Source of the DNA: Myxococcota bacterium
GTDB lineage: Bacteria > Myxococcota > B64-G9
Assembly (NCBI GenBank): GCA_022710975.1
Contig: JAKLGA010000010.1
Coordinates: 124,001-188,000, forward strand
Direction: 5' to 3'
DNA length: 64,000 bases
Position numbers and translations under genes: made by a program
The notes under the pieces: generated by a model
Database searches by the model: none
What the model was told of the DNA's origin: nothing
The model's input: the letters and a program-made list of their open reading frames with translations, nothing else
Shown: positions 52,239 through 62,507 of the stretch, piece by piece
How the letters are laid out: each line of letters opens with the position of its first letter
Numbering within the stretch: the first letter of the stretch is position 1

Positions 52239-53348
52239 ATGAGGAGCGCCTGGAGGCTCGGCCTGCTATCCTGGATGTCCCTGAGCGCGGGCTGCGCGGT
52301 CTGGCTGGGCGAGGTCCCGGCCCTCAAGCCCGGTCCCTCCGACGCCACCGATCATCCGGTCCAGCGCGCGCCCGTGGCCCTGTTCGTGGAGCGGCCCGAG
52401 ATCGTGGACAACGACGACGAGAAGGACGTCACGCCCTTCGCGGAGAACTTCAGCCTGGCATTGCAGCAGCGCATCGCCGACTACGCCTGCGTGCGAAACG
52501 CCTTCGCCCGCTGCAGCGCCAAGCCCAGCGAGGGCGCCTACCGGTTGGCCAGCAAGGTGATCGTGGACAACTTCCGCCAGGGTTATGGGGGGTTCACGCT
52601 CGGGTTCCTCGGCGGGCTCCTGCTGCCTCCCCTCGTGGGAATGGCCTGGGCCTTCCCGGTCGCCTTCGGCTCCTGCGACATCGGGGTGCAGTGGAGCCTG
52701 ATCTCGCCCGAGGGTGAGCCGCTGTGGCAGGGCGAAGGGGTGTTCGCCGATGGCTTCGAGGGCTGTGAGAGCGCGGAGTACTTCGGCTGGAACATGAAGA
52801 GCGCGCTCGACGAGGTGCTGCCCGCCATGGCCAACGCGGCGTCCGGCGCGGAGGAGGTGGCGGCCCGGGCGCGGGCGGCCAGGCCGGTCGAGGTGGCCCT
52901 GCCGGTGAAGGCCCCGGAGCCCGCGGCCAGGCGGGAAGTGCTGGCGGTCTTCGACGTCCAGGACGTGGCCAACCAGTTCAAGGACCGGGAGGCCGAGCTC
53001 TCCCAGCTCACCGCCTTCCTGGCGACCGCCATGGCGGCCACCGGCAAGTTCACCGTGGTGCCCCGGGAGCAGCTCCGGGACCGGCTGGTGGACGAGAAGA
53101 AGGCGAGCTACCGGCAGTGCTTCGACAACGCCTGCCAGATCGAGATGGGCAAGGCCGTGTCCGCCCAGAAGACGCTGGCGACCCAGCTCCTCAAGGTGGG
53201 CAGCAAGTGCGCCGTGGTCGCCAACCTCTACGACCTGCACACCGAGACGGCCTCCTCCGCCGCCATGGTGCAGACCGAGTGCGACGCGGACAGGCTGCTG
53301 GGCGCCATGCAGGAGGTGTCCGCGCAGATCTCGGCCCAGGCCCGGTAG
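52239..53348 (+). CDS. lipoprotein with C-terminal TolB/FlgO-like domain, paralogue A
   Basis: The 369-residue protein has a lipobox (LSAGC). The N-terminal domain includes LFVERPEIVDNDDEKDVTPFAENFSLALQQRIADY and a hydrophobic segment GGFTLGFLGGLLLPPLVGMAWAFPVAFGSCD (about 125-155) that may insert in a membrane. The C-terminal domain from about 235 (EVLAVFDVQDVANQF ... LATAMAATGKFTVVPREQLRDRLVDEKKASYRQCFDNACQIEMGKAVSAQKTLATQLLKVG) recalls CsgG/FlgO/LpoB-like periplasmic folds. That domain is common in myxobacterial lipoproteins. It is about 60% identical by eye to the gene at 55150; the two flank a Cys-rich lipoprotein gene. The ATG at 52239 has GAGAGGTGGAG before it. The role is unknown, perhaps an envelope assembly factor. 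Confidence 0.8.
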   Translation: MRSAWRLGLLSWMSLSAGCAVWLGEVPALKPGPSDATDHPVQRAPVALFVERPEIVDNDDEKDVTPFAENFSLALQQRIADYACVRNAFARCSAKPSEGAYRLASKVIVDNFRQGYGGFTLGFLGGLLLPPLVGMAWAFPVAFGSCDIGVQWSLISPEGEPLWQGEGVFADGFEGCESAEYFGWNMKSALDEVLPAMANAASGAEEVAARARAARPVEVALPVKAPEPAARREVLAVFDVQDVANQFKDREAELSQLTAFLATAMAATGKFTVVPREQLRDRLVDEKKASYRQCFDNACQIEMGKAVSAQKTLATQLLKVGSKCAVVANLYDLHTETASSAAMVQTECDADRLLGAMQEVSAQISAQAR

Positions 53349-53402
53349 GCCGGGGCGGTGTGCGGCCGGGTGGGTGTGGGCTCGTTCCCGGAGGGTCTTG
53401 CC

Positions 53403-55088
53403 ATGAGAGTTCGCCTCCTGGCGCTGGCCTGGGTCTGCCTCGCGGGGTGCCAGAGCTACCAGAACGATCCGCCGGTGGAGCCCTGCGGCGGCTGTCCTGC
53501 CGGAGAGCGCTGCTGCGAGGGCGAGGAGCTGTGCTGGCCCACGGGCCAGGCCTGCCCCTGCCAGGGCGTGGTGTGCGACGAGCCGCCCGCGCCCGCGTGC
53601 CAGGACGACTTCACCCTGCGGGTGTACGGCGAGCGCGGCCAGTGCGGCGCGGGCCAGTGCAGCTACCCCTTCGAGGACCTGCGCTGCGAGACGGGCGTGT
53701 GCCTGGCCGGCGCTTGCCAGGGCGGCTGCGCGGGCGGGGGGTGCGTGAGCGACGCGGACTGCGACGACGGGAACCCGTGCACCGCGGAGGCCTGCCTGGA
53801 CACCTGCTGCTACTCCGACCCCCAGCCCGACGGCCTGGCGTGCGACGACGGGGACGAGTGCACCGGGGGGGACGCCTGCCAGACCGGCGTGTGCCGCGGC
53901 CTGCCCGTGCCCGGCTGCCTGCCCTGCCGGGAGGACGCCGACTGCGACGACGGCAACCCCTGCACCCGGGACGGGTGCATCCAGGGTAGCTGCGTGAACG
54001 AGCAGGCCGGCGACGGGATGTTCTGCGACGACGGCGAGCCGTGCACCCTCGACGACCGCTGCAGCGCGGGCGCGTGCGGCGGCTGGCCCGACCCCAGCTG
54101 CTTCGGCTGCGAGGCCGATCCCGGCCTGTGCGACGACCAGAACCCGTGCACCGAGGACCGCTGCGAGGCGCGTGTGTGCGTGAGCGAGAACCTGGAGGGC
54201 GCCAGCTGCGACGACGGGAACGCCTGCAGCCTCTCGAGCGCCTGCAGCCAGGGCGTCTGTGAGGGCAACGACTACCTGCCCGGCTGCTGGCCCTGCGGTG
54301 GGGTTCACGGCTACTGCCCAGGAGGAGAGGTCCCGGAACCCTGCTGGCACAGGGAGTGCATCGAGGGCCGCTGCGAAACCATCTACGAGGAGGAGGGCAC
54401 CTCCTGCGCCGAGGACGATGCCTGCGCGGTGGACTACCGCTGCCAGAGTACCCACTGCGTGGGCCACCCGGTGGGCGTCCTGGCCGGGTTGCTGTCGAGC
54501 TACGCGGTCGAGTCCGCCTGCCCGTGGTTCCCCGACCTCCTGGGAGTCTACCGGACCCGCTGGGGCCAGTGTGTGCTTTCCTTCCAGGCTCCCTCGGTGC
54601 CACCAGGAGATTTCCCGGGCTGCGTGGGCGCGGTGCGGGACGACGGGGGTCTGGACCTGACGTGCGTGGGCGGGGGCGAAGAACGCTCGAGTTGTTCGGT
54701 CCAGGCGGGCTTCGACCCGTGGGACTTCACCGCCGTGTGCGACGGGTGCGAGCTGCGCTTCACCGCCGACCAGGGCTGCTACCGGAACGCGGACTGCCCG
54801 CCTGGCGAGTCGTGCCAGGTGTTCCTGGCCTCCGACCCAATGGGCGGGCTCGCGCAAGCATGCCAGTTCGGCGCTGGACCCGGGTACGACAACACCGGGG
54901 CGAGCTGCACCAGCGACGCCGAGTGCTTCTCGGTCTGGTGCCTGGCGGATCTCGGGATCTGCAACGGGCTGTGCGTCACCGACGCCGACTGCCAGGCCGT
55001 GGACCCGACCCTCCTGTGCGCGGACGTACTCCTCGATCTCGGCGACGGCCTGGTGGACCTCCTCCGCCGCTGCGTGCCCGCGCCTTGA
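53403..55088 (+). CDS. disulfide-rich lipoprotein with CDDGNPCT repeats
   Basis: The 561-residue protein has a lipoprotein signal (VRLLALAWVCLAGC). Its first 350 residues hold about seven modules built on D-CDDGNPCT-x-D-x-C-x3-C (for example DCDDGNPCTRDGCIQGSC, CDDGEPCTLDDRCSAGAC), a Cys-rich surface motif common in Myxococcota. The C-terminal part (about 360-561) is less regular: PGDFPGCVGAVRDDGGLDLTC, then a C-x5-C pattern (CYRNADCPPGESC, SCTSDAECFSVWC). No enzymatic motif is visible. It lies between the two paralogous lipoproteins, with 54- and 61-bp gaps; the shared orientation suggests one transcript and a joint role at the outer membrane. The ATG at 53403 has CCCGGAGGG upstream. Confidence 0.83.
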   Translation: MRVRLLALAWVCLAGCQSYQNDPPVEPCGGCPAGERCCEGEELCWPTGQACPCQGVVCDEPPAPACQDDFTLRVYGERGQCGAGQCSYPFEDLRCETGVCLAGACQGGCAGGGCVSDADCDDGNPCTAEACLDTCCYSDPQPDGLACDDGDECTGGDACQTGVCRGLPVPGCLPCREDADCDDGNPCTRDGCIQGSCVNEQAGDGMFCDDGEPCTLDDRCSAGACGGWPDPSCFGCEADPGLCDDQNPCTEDRCEARVCVSENLEGASCDDGNACSLSSACSQGVCEGNDYLPGCWPCGGVHGYCPGGEVPEPCWHRECIEGRCETIYEEEGTSCAEDDACAVDYRCQSTHCVGHPVGVLAGLLSSYAVESACPWFPDLLGVYRTRWGQCVLSFQAPSVPPGDFPGCVGAVRDDGGLDLTCVGGGEERSSCSVQAGFDPWDFTAVCDGCELRFTADQGCYRNADCPPGESCQVFLASDPMGGLAQACQFGAGPGYDNTGASCTSDAECFSVWCLADLGICNGLCVTDADCQAVDPTLLCADVLLDLGDGLVDLLRRCVPAP

Positions 55089-55149
55089 GGCCGGGCCGCG
55101 TGATAGTCTCGTCGGGACATCGAATGGCCAAAGACGGAGTGGCAAGCAC

Positions 55150-56256
55150 ATGAAGGGAAACCTGATCCTCTGGGTCCTCGGACTCTCGACCGCGGGCTGC
55201 GCGGCCTGGCTGGGCGAGGTTCCGCCGCTCAAGGTCAACTCCGACACCGCTGCCTCGAACCCGGTCCAGCGCGCACCCGTTCCGCTTTTCGTCGAACGAC
55301 CGGAGGTCCTGGACAACGACGAAGAGAAGGACTTCACCCCCCTCGCCGAGAAGTTCAGCGTTTCCCTGCAGCAGCGCCTGGCCGAGTACCTGTGCGCGCG
55401 GGGCGCGTTCGCCCGATGCACCACCGAGCCGACCGAGGGGGCCTACAGGCTGGCGGGCAAGGTGCTCGTGGGCAATTTCCGCCCGACCCAGGGCGGCGCC
55501 GCTCTCGCCATCGTGGCCGGGCTCTTCCTGCCGCCCTTCCTGGGCATGATCTGGTCCTTCCCTGTCGGCTTCGGCTCCTGCGACCTCCGGGTGGAGCTCG
55601 CGCTCCACGGCCCGGCGGGAGAGGTCCTGTGGCGAGGAGAGCTGAGGACCGAGGGGATGGCGAGTTGTCAGGCGGCAGAGGTCATCGGTTACGCTCTCAG
55701 GACAGCGGTCGATGAGGTCCTGCCCGCGATGGCCAACGCAGCCTCCGGTGCGGAGGAGGTGGCGGCCAGGGCGAGGGCGCCACGGACCGCCGAGGTGGCC
55801 TCTCCCGTGGAGGCCCCTGCCCCGGCCGGGGTCGCCAGGCGCGAGGTGCTGGCGGTCTTTGACGTCCAGGACGTGGCCAGCCGCTTCAAGGGCAAGGAGG
55901 CCGAGCTGGTCCAGCTCACCACCTTCCTGGCGACCGCCATGGCGGCGACCGGAAAGTTCACCGTGGTGCCCCGGGAGCAGCTCCGCCAGCGGCTGCTGGA
56001 AGAGAAGAAGGACAGCTACCGGGCGTGCTACGACAACGCCTGCCAGATCGAGCTGGGCAAGGCCGTGGCCGCGGAGAAGACGCTGGCCACCCAGCTCATC
56101 CAGGTGGGCGCGGAGTGCGCCGTGGTCGCCAACGTGTACGATCTGCGCTCCGAGACCGCTGCGACCGCCGCTATGGTGCAGACCGCCTGCGGCGAGGCGC
56201 AGCTCCTCGACGCCATGAGGCAGGTGGCCGAGCAGATCGCCAGGCAGGCCAGGTAG
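55150..56256 (+). CDS. lipoprotein with C-terminal TolB/FlgO-like domain, paralogue B
   Basis: The 368-residue protein is collinear with the one at 52239 over its whole length: lipobox LSTAGC, VQRAPVPLFVERPEVLDNDEEKDFTPLAEKF, hydrophobic GLFLPPFLGMIWSFPVGFGSCD, and C-terminal EVLAVFDVQDVASRFKGKEAELVQLTTFLATAMAATGKFTVVPREQLRQRLLEEKKDSYRACYDNACQIELGKAV. The C-terminal domains are nearly identical while the N-terminal halves have drifted, so the two may share a partner but recognise different ligands. The first ATG is used; GGAG lies 10 bp before it. It is followed 12 bp later by a small membrane-protein gene. Confidence 0.8.
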   Translation: MKGNLILWVLGLSTAGCAAWLGEVPPLKVNSDTAASNPVQRAPVPLFVERPEVLDNDEEKDFTPLAEKFSVSLQQRLAEYLCARGAFARCTTEPTEGAYRLAGKVLVGNFRPTQGGAALAIVAGLFLPPFLGMIWSFPVGFGSCDLRVELALHGPAGEVLWRGELRTEGMASCQAAEVIGYALRTAVDEVLPAMANAASGAEEVAARARAPRTAEVASPVEAPAPAGVARREVLAVFDVQDVASRFKGKEAELVQLTTFLATAMAATGKFTVVPREQLRQRLLEEKKDSYRACYDNACQIELGKAVAAEKTLATQLIQVGAECAVVANVYDLRSETAATAAMVQTACGEAQLLDAMRQVAEQIARQAR

Positions 56257-56279
56257 GGGCGGACCCCGGTGTCCGCCCC
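56256..56279 (+). terminator. perfect hairpin at the junction of paralogue B and the next gene
   Basis: GGGGCGGAC (56256-56264) pairs with GTCCGCCCC (56271-56279) around a 6-nt loop. It begins in the stop codon of paralogue B and covers the ribosome site and GTG start (56269) of the next gene. It could be a terminator or a translation-blocking stem; there is no T run. Confidence 0.5.
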
Positions 56280-56913
56280 CAGACCGCAGGCCCGCGCCTC
56301 GGCGGTTCCGGCCGAGCCACCGAGGCGGCGCCCAGGTCTCTGGCGCTGGTCCCTCGGGGCCGCGGGGCTGACCTGCCTGGGGACGCTGCTGCCCTGGGTG
56401 GTGTGGGGGCCGTGGAGCATGCCGGGCGTGGCCGGGGACGGACTGCTCGCCCTGCTGGCCGCGCTCGGGGTCGCGGCCCTGGCGCTCTGGGGCCGGCGGC
56501 GGGAGGCCAGCGCGAGCCTCGCGGGCAGAATCGTCTCGCTGCTCGCCCCGGTGACGGCCCTGGGGGTGTGCCTGGCGGATCTCGGCTACCTGCTGCTCAG
56601 CGCCGCGGCCAGCGTCGGGGCCACCACCCTGGGGACCGTCGGCGTGCTCGGGCACGGGGCCGGGGACCTCGCCAGCCGGACCCTGGCCTTCCCCTGGGAG
56701 GCCTTCCTGTTCGGCTTGACCCTGGGCCGGTACGTCCCGGCGCTCGCCACGGCCGCGCCCGACCTGGCCGGCGACCTCGAGGGTCTCGTGCGAGCCGCGG
56801 ACTGGTTCGTCCGCCCGGGCTCGGGCCTGCTCCTGTCCATCCTCGGCGCCCTGGCCATGCTCGTCCTGAGCATCGCCTCGGCACTCCCCAGGGACACCGC
56901 GAAGATATCCTGA
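56269..56913 (+). CDS. hypothetical membrane protein with about five helices
   Basis: The 214-residue protein has a Pro/Arg-rich cytoplasmic N terminus (about 1-25) and four to five membrane segments (SLGAAGLTCLGTLLPWVVW, GDGLLALLAALGVAALAL, SLLAPVTALGVCLADLGYLLL, ASVGATTLGTVGVLGH and the C-terminal GLLLSILGALAMLVLSIASAL). The opening pattern of a helix with LLPWV, WG and a small-residue-rich second helix recalls small integral membrane proteins of unknown function. The GTG start at 56269 lies within the hairpin at 56256-56279; the preceding GGTAGGGGCGGA could serve as ribosome site if the hairpin opens. A later start would remove part of the basic leader only. Followed by an AT-rich convergent gap. 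Confidence 0.65.
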   Translation: MSAPRPQARASAVPAEPPRRRPGLWRWSLGAAGLTCLGTLLPWVVWGPWSMPGVAGDGLLALLAALGVAALALWGRRREASASLAGRIVSLLAPVTALGVCLADLGYLLLSAAASVGATTLGTVGVLGHGAGDLASRTLAFPWEAFLFGLTLGRYVPALATAAPDLAGDLEGLVRAADWFVRPGSGLLLSILGALAMLVLSIASALPRDTAKIS

Positions 56914-57042
56914 AAAGCCCCTATTTCAAGAAAAGATCAAGAAGTTCTATGAAGTAATGCTTTGATGTCGCGCAGCGGGGAAAGACCGCCTCAGGAGCGG
57001 GGACGGAGGTCGCCTGTAGGGACGCTGCATCGGCGAAGTAGG

Positions 57043-59034
57043 TCACCTCCGGCGCCGGGTCAGGGCGGCGAGCGCGAGCAGCCCGAGCCAGAGCCCGCCC
57101 GCGTCCGGGCCGCCGGCCCCGCAGCCGCAGCCAGACTCGTCCTCCGCGGGCTCGTCGCCTGCGTCCGCGCCGTCCAGGCCGCCGTCGTCCTGCGCCGTGC
57201 TGGCATCGTCCCCGGCCGCGCCGCCGTCGTCTTCGGCCGCACCGCCGTCGTCCTCGGCCGCGCCGCTGTCGTCCCCGGCCGCGCCGCCGTCGTCCTCGGC
57301 CGCGCCGCCGTCGTCCTCGGTCCCGCCCCCGTCATCTTCGGGGTCGATCCCCCCGTCACCGTCCTGGTCCTCCCCGTCGTCCCCGTCCGGCGTCCCTCCG
57401 TCCAGCTCCGGCCCGAGGCCGAGCACGGGCAGGACGAGCGCGCTCGGGGTGTCCGGGCCGTGGTGCAGTGTCAGGGTGCCGGGCTGGAGGCGGGTGTGCT
57501 GGCGGAACGGCTCGCCGGTCTGGGGGTTGGGATCGAAGCGGGGTGCGTTCGAGCCCGAGACGGAGACGCGGATGCGGTGCCCCGGGGCGAAGACCAGCGC
57601 GGTGGACCACAGATCCACCCAGCCCTCCTCGACCTGGCCCGGGGTGAGGAGCTGCTCGGCCTCGAACCCGTTCCGGTGCCGCGCCCGCAGGGCCCCGTCG
57701 AGCACCAGCATGGAGCGGCCATCGGGGTAGACGTCGGTCAGCCGCACGGCCAGATCGCAGTCCAGCACGTCGGCCGAGAAGTAGAGCCGCGCCCGGACCC
57801 GGCCGGCCAGGGTGACCGGCTCGGTGAGCGCGTCTGAGGTCCACACGGCCACGTCGGCCCGGCTCTCCACCCGGGGAGCCTGGTCGCACGGACCGGCCGC
57901 GAGGGTCAGGTTTGCGCCGCACACGGTGGGCACGGGATCGGCCGGATCGGACGGGAAGCTCATCTCGCCTGCCGCCGCCGGAGGCCCCGCGGGCGAGAGC
58001 ACGCCGCCGGGCTGGAGGAACCAGGCCTGCTCACCGGCCTCGGGCGGCGGCCAGGAGTCGGCCTCGCGCCACTCGTTGCCCGGGGCGCCCGCGGCCTCCG
58101 GATCGCCCATGAGGTAGTAGCGCACCGCGGGCCAGTCGTCGACCCCGCTGGCCTGGCCCTTGAGGCACCAGTTGAACCAGTCGAGCTGGGCCGCCAGGTA
58201 CGCGCCCTCGGTCCAGGCCGCGTCGGCCGGGTAGGTGAGCTCGCCCTGGCTGCGGTCGAAGAACGCCCCGTGGGTCCAGGGCCCGAGCACCAGCTTCTGG
58301 GTGTGCGTGGCGCCCGGGCCGCCTTCGGACGAGAAGCGCTGGAAGGCCTCGATGGTGCCCTGCAGGAAGATGTCGTAGAAGCCGCCGAAGTGCATGGCCG
58401 GCCAGTTCACGTTCGGGTACAGCCCCTCCAGCCGGACCGGGTCCCAGAACGCGTCGAGCAGCGGGTGCGCCACGATCTGCGGCAGCCAGTCCAGGCTGCC
58501 CTGGTTCCCCAGCCAGCCCTCGATGAGCGCCTTGAGGAACACGCCGCCCGGGAACATGGCGTGCGCGTAGAGATCCGGGGTGGCCACGTCCATCCACTGG
58601 CAGGCGAGCCCCTCGGGGCCCTGCCCGGCCAGCAGGTACTGGGTGATGCCGAGCGCCGAGCCCCCGAGCGTGCCCACCAGGCCGTTGCACCAGGGCTGGG
58701 CCAGGATCCAGGCCACGGTGTCGGCGCCGTCCGCGGCGTCGTCCTGGAAGACGGTGTCGTCGCCCTCCGAGCCGCCCCGGCCGCGGGTGTCCTGGGCGAC
58801 CACCCAGAAGAGCCCGTACTGCGCGAGCCCCTGGCCCAGGTCCGAGATCCCGTCCCGGCCGTAGGTGGTGCGGACCAGGAGCACGGGCCCGGGCGCCCAG
58901 TCGGCCGCCAGGTACACGTCGGTGGCGAGGCGCACCCCGTCGCGCATGGGCACCATCTCGGTGGTCACCTGGGCCTGGGCCAGGACGGGAACGGGCGCGC
59001 ACAGCAGGGCGCACAGCACGAGGCTCCGGCGCAT
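57043..59034 (-). CDS. secreted CocE/NonD-type serine hydrolase (S15 family) with MYXO-CTERM tail
   Basis: The 663-residue protein has a signal peptide (MRRSLVLCALLCAPVPVLAQ). The alpha/beta hydrolase domain (about 22-270) starts with MVPMRDGVRLATDVYLA, contains the oxyanion Tyr region VRTTYGRDG and DTRGRGGSEG, and has the triad Ser126 (GTLGGSALG), Asp221 (GGFYDIF) and His255 (GPWTHG). A C-terminal jelly-roll domain (about 370-560) completes the CocE/X-Pro-dipeptidyl-peptidase fold. An acidic tail of DDGGAA-type tandem repeats (about 575-635) precedes the MYXO-CTERM end (CGCGAGG, hydrophobic, RRRR). Likely extracellular peptide or ester hydrolase. GGAGGTGGAG precedes the ATG at 59034. Confidence 0.9.
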   Translation of the reverse strand: MRRSLVLCALLCAPVPVLAQAQVTTEMVPMRDGVRLATDVYLAADWAPGPVLLVRTTYGRDGISDLGQGLAQYGLFWVVAQDTRGRGGSEGDDTVFQDDAADGADTVAWILAQPWCNGLVGTLGGSALGITQYLLAGQGPEGLACQWMDVATPDLYAHAMFPGGVFLKALIEGWLGNQGSLDWLPQIVAHPLLDAFWDPVRLEGLYPNVNWPAMHFGGFYDIFLQGTIEAFQRFSSEGGPGATHTQKLVLGPWTHGAFFDRSQGELTYPADAAWTEGAYLAAQLDWFNWCLKGQASGVDDWPAVRYYLMGDPEAAGAPGNEWREADSWPPPEAGEQAWFLQPGGVLSPAGPPAAAGEMSFPSDPADPVPTVCGANLTLAAGPCDQAPRVESRADVAVWTSDALTEPVTLAGRVRARLYFSADVLDCDLAVRLTDVYPDGRSMLVLDGALRARHRNGFEAEQLLTPGQVEEGWVDLWSTALVFAPGHRIRVSVSGSNAPRFDPNPQTGEPFRQHTRLQPGTLTLHHGPDTPSALVLPVLGLGPELDGGTPDGDDGEDQDGDGGIDPEDDGGGTEDDGGAAEDDGGAAGDDSGAAEDDGGAAEDDGGAAGDDASTAQDDGGLDGADAGDEPAEDESGCGCGAGGPDAGGLWLGLLALAALTRRRR
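57180..57345 (-). repeat. tandem 21-bp repeats encoding the acidic DDGGAA linker
   Basis: Units encoding (E/G)DDGGAA recur about seven times in the linker before the MYXO-CTERM tail of the CocE-like hydrolase. Copies are nearly identical and likely to vary in number between strains. Confidence 0.75.
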
Positions 59035-59063
59035 GCTCTCCACCTCCTCGGCGATCGTCCCCG

Positions 59064-59093
59064 AGGATAGCCCGGCGAGGTCCCCGGCGTCGA
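59064..59093 (-). promoter_or_regulatory. candidate promoter of the CocE-like hydrolase gene
   Basis: Minus-strand TCGACG (59088-59093), 18-bp spacer and TATCCT (59064-59069), about 30 bp before the ATG at 59034. Confidence 0.35.
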
Positions 59094-59144
59094 GCGAGGT
59101 GGAGCGCGCGGCTGGACAGGACCCCGAGGAGGTGAGGACCGGGT

Positions 59145-59681
59145 TCAGCTCGGGGGCAGGGCGGGCGCCACGCGGCTCGTGCCGGAACCTTCCCGGCCGT
59201 CGTCCTCCCGGCAGCTGGAGTCCTCGACGGCCGCCTCGGCCTGGGCCTCCCAGCTCACGCAGGCAGGGGTCCCGGCCACGAACACCCCGGGCTCGCCCGG
59301 GTCGCAGGCCGCCTGGGCCAGGGAGTCCTGGCAGGCGCCGAGCTCGTCCGGGAAGGCCGACAGGAAGATCTGCTCGCAGGTGCTCGCCTGGCTGCAGTCC
59401 AGCCCGCAGAACATGAGATCCGCCTCCTCCGTCCCGGCCGGCGCGCAGGCCCGGCCGCGGGCGCACAGGGCGTCCACGTAGGCCTGGCACAGGGCCACCG
59501 GGTCCTCGGGGTAGGCGCAGCAACCCAGCTCGCAGCTGCCGCCCGGAGTCTGGCACAGGGCGCAGAGCTGCTGCCCGGGCGCCTCCCCCTCGCCGCAGCC
59601 CAGCCCCAGGAAACCCACCAACGCGAGCGGCGCCAGGAGCGCGCCCAGCACAGATCGATCCCTCCGAGAGCTCCTCGTCAT
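59145..59681 (-). CDS. small Cys-rich lipoprotein of unknown function
   Basis: The 178-residue protein has a lipoprotein signal (VLGALLAPLALVGFLGLGC, lipobox LGC). About fourteen cysteines follow in a non-repetitive pattern (CALCQTPGGSCELGCC, FCGLDCSQASTC), then an acidic stretch and a short Pro-rich end. It probably folds as one disulfide-bonded domain at the outer membrane. I recognise no family. The ATG at 59681 has CGGAGGAAGTC before it. It lies upstream of the CocE-like hydrolase in the same orientation, with 110 bp between them that hold a separate promoter candidate, so co-transcription is uncertain. Confidence 0.75.
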   Translation of the reverse strand: MTRSSRRDRSVLGALLAPLALVGFLGLGCGEGEAPGQQLCALCQTPGGSCELGCCAYPEDPVALCQAYVDALCARGRACAPAGTEEADLMFCGLDCSQASTCEQIFLSAFPDELGACQDSLAQAACDPGEPGVFVAGTPACVSWEAQAEAAVEDSSCREDDGREGSGTSRVAPALPPS

Positions 59682-59808
59682 GACTTCCTCCGATGGGTTG
59701 AATGGCCTGCTTCCGACTGGTTAACACGCCGGCGGCGGCTTTTGTCCCCTGGGGTCGAAGAGGGTCGGGAGGAAGCTCTTCGGGATCGGTGGGAGCGCGG
59801 TGCGGGCC

Positions 59809-60593
59809 CTAGGCCCCGCCGTCCTTGCGGACCCTGGTGGACTCGGTCAGGGCCGCGCGCAGGTACTCGCGGAACATGCGCGCCATGTGGGGCATCTCGA
59901 TCTGCTTGGGGCAGGCGGCGGAGCACTCGCCCTCGTTGGTGCAGTTGCCGAAGCCGGCCCGATCGGCCGCCTCCACCATGGCCAGCGCGCGCCGGGCCCG
60001 CTCCACCTCGCCCTGGGGCAGCAGCACGAAGTGGCTCACCCGGGCGCCCACGAACAGCATGGCGGAGGCGTTCTTGCAGGCCGCCACGCACGCCCCGCAG
60101 CCGATGCACGCGGCCGCGTCCATGGCCTGGTCGGCCCTGGGCTTCGGCACCGGGATGCTGCCCGCCTCGGGCGCCTGGCCGGTGTTGACCGAGATGTAGC
60201 CGCCGGCCTGCTGGATCCGGTCGAAGGCCGCGCGGTCCACCACCAGGTCCCGCAGGATGGGGAAGGCCCGCGCCCGCCAGGGCTCCACGTAGAGGTGCGA
60301 GCCGGGGCTGAACGAGCGCATGTGCACCTGGCACAGGGTGGTGCCCCGCTCGCCGCCGTGGGCGCGGCCGTTGACCATCAGCCCGCAGCAGCCGCAGATG
60401 CCCTCGCGGCAGTCGTGCTCGAAGGCGATGGGCTCCTTGCCCGCGCGCACCAGCTCCTCGTTGAGGTCGTCCAGCATCTCCAGGAAGCTCTGGTCGGGCG
60501 AGACGTCGGCCCGCTCGAAGACCTCCATGTGCCCGCGCTCCGCGGGGCCGCGCTGCCGCCAGACGTGCAACGTCAGGGAGAAGTTGGTGGTGC

Positions 60594-60597
<4 letters not shown>
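59809..60597 (-). CDS. sdhB: succinate dehydrogenase/fumarate reductase iron-sulfur subunit
   Basis: The 262-residue protein has the N-terminal 2Fe-2S ferredoxin domain ([15 protein letters not shown] ... TLCQ) and the C-terminal helical domain. The latter holds the 4Fe-4S cluster ([17 protein letters not shown]) and the cluster formed by [17 protein letters not shown], the usual 3Fe-4S site. It links the FAD of SdhA to the quinone site of SdhC at the inner face of the membrane. The ATG overlaps the sdhA stop by 4 bp. Sequence style and gene order are those of the menaquinone-linked type found in Bacteroidetes and delta/epsilon-proteobacteria. Direction in vivo (succinate oxidation or fumarate reduction) cannot be decided. 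Confidence 0.95.
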
Positions 60598-62506
<1,909 letters not shown>

Positions 62507-62507
<1 letters not shown>

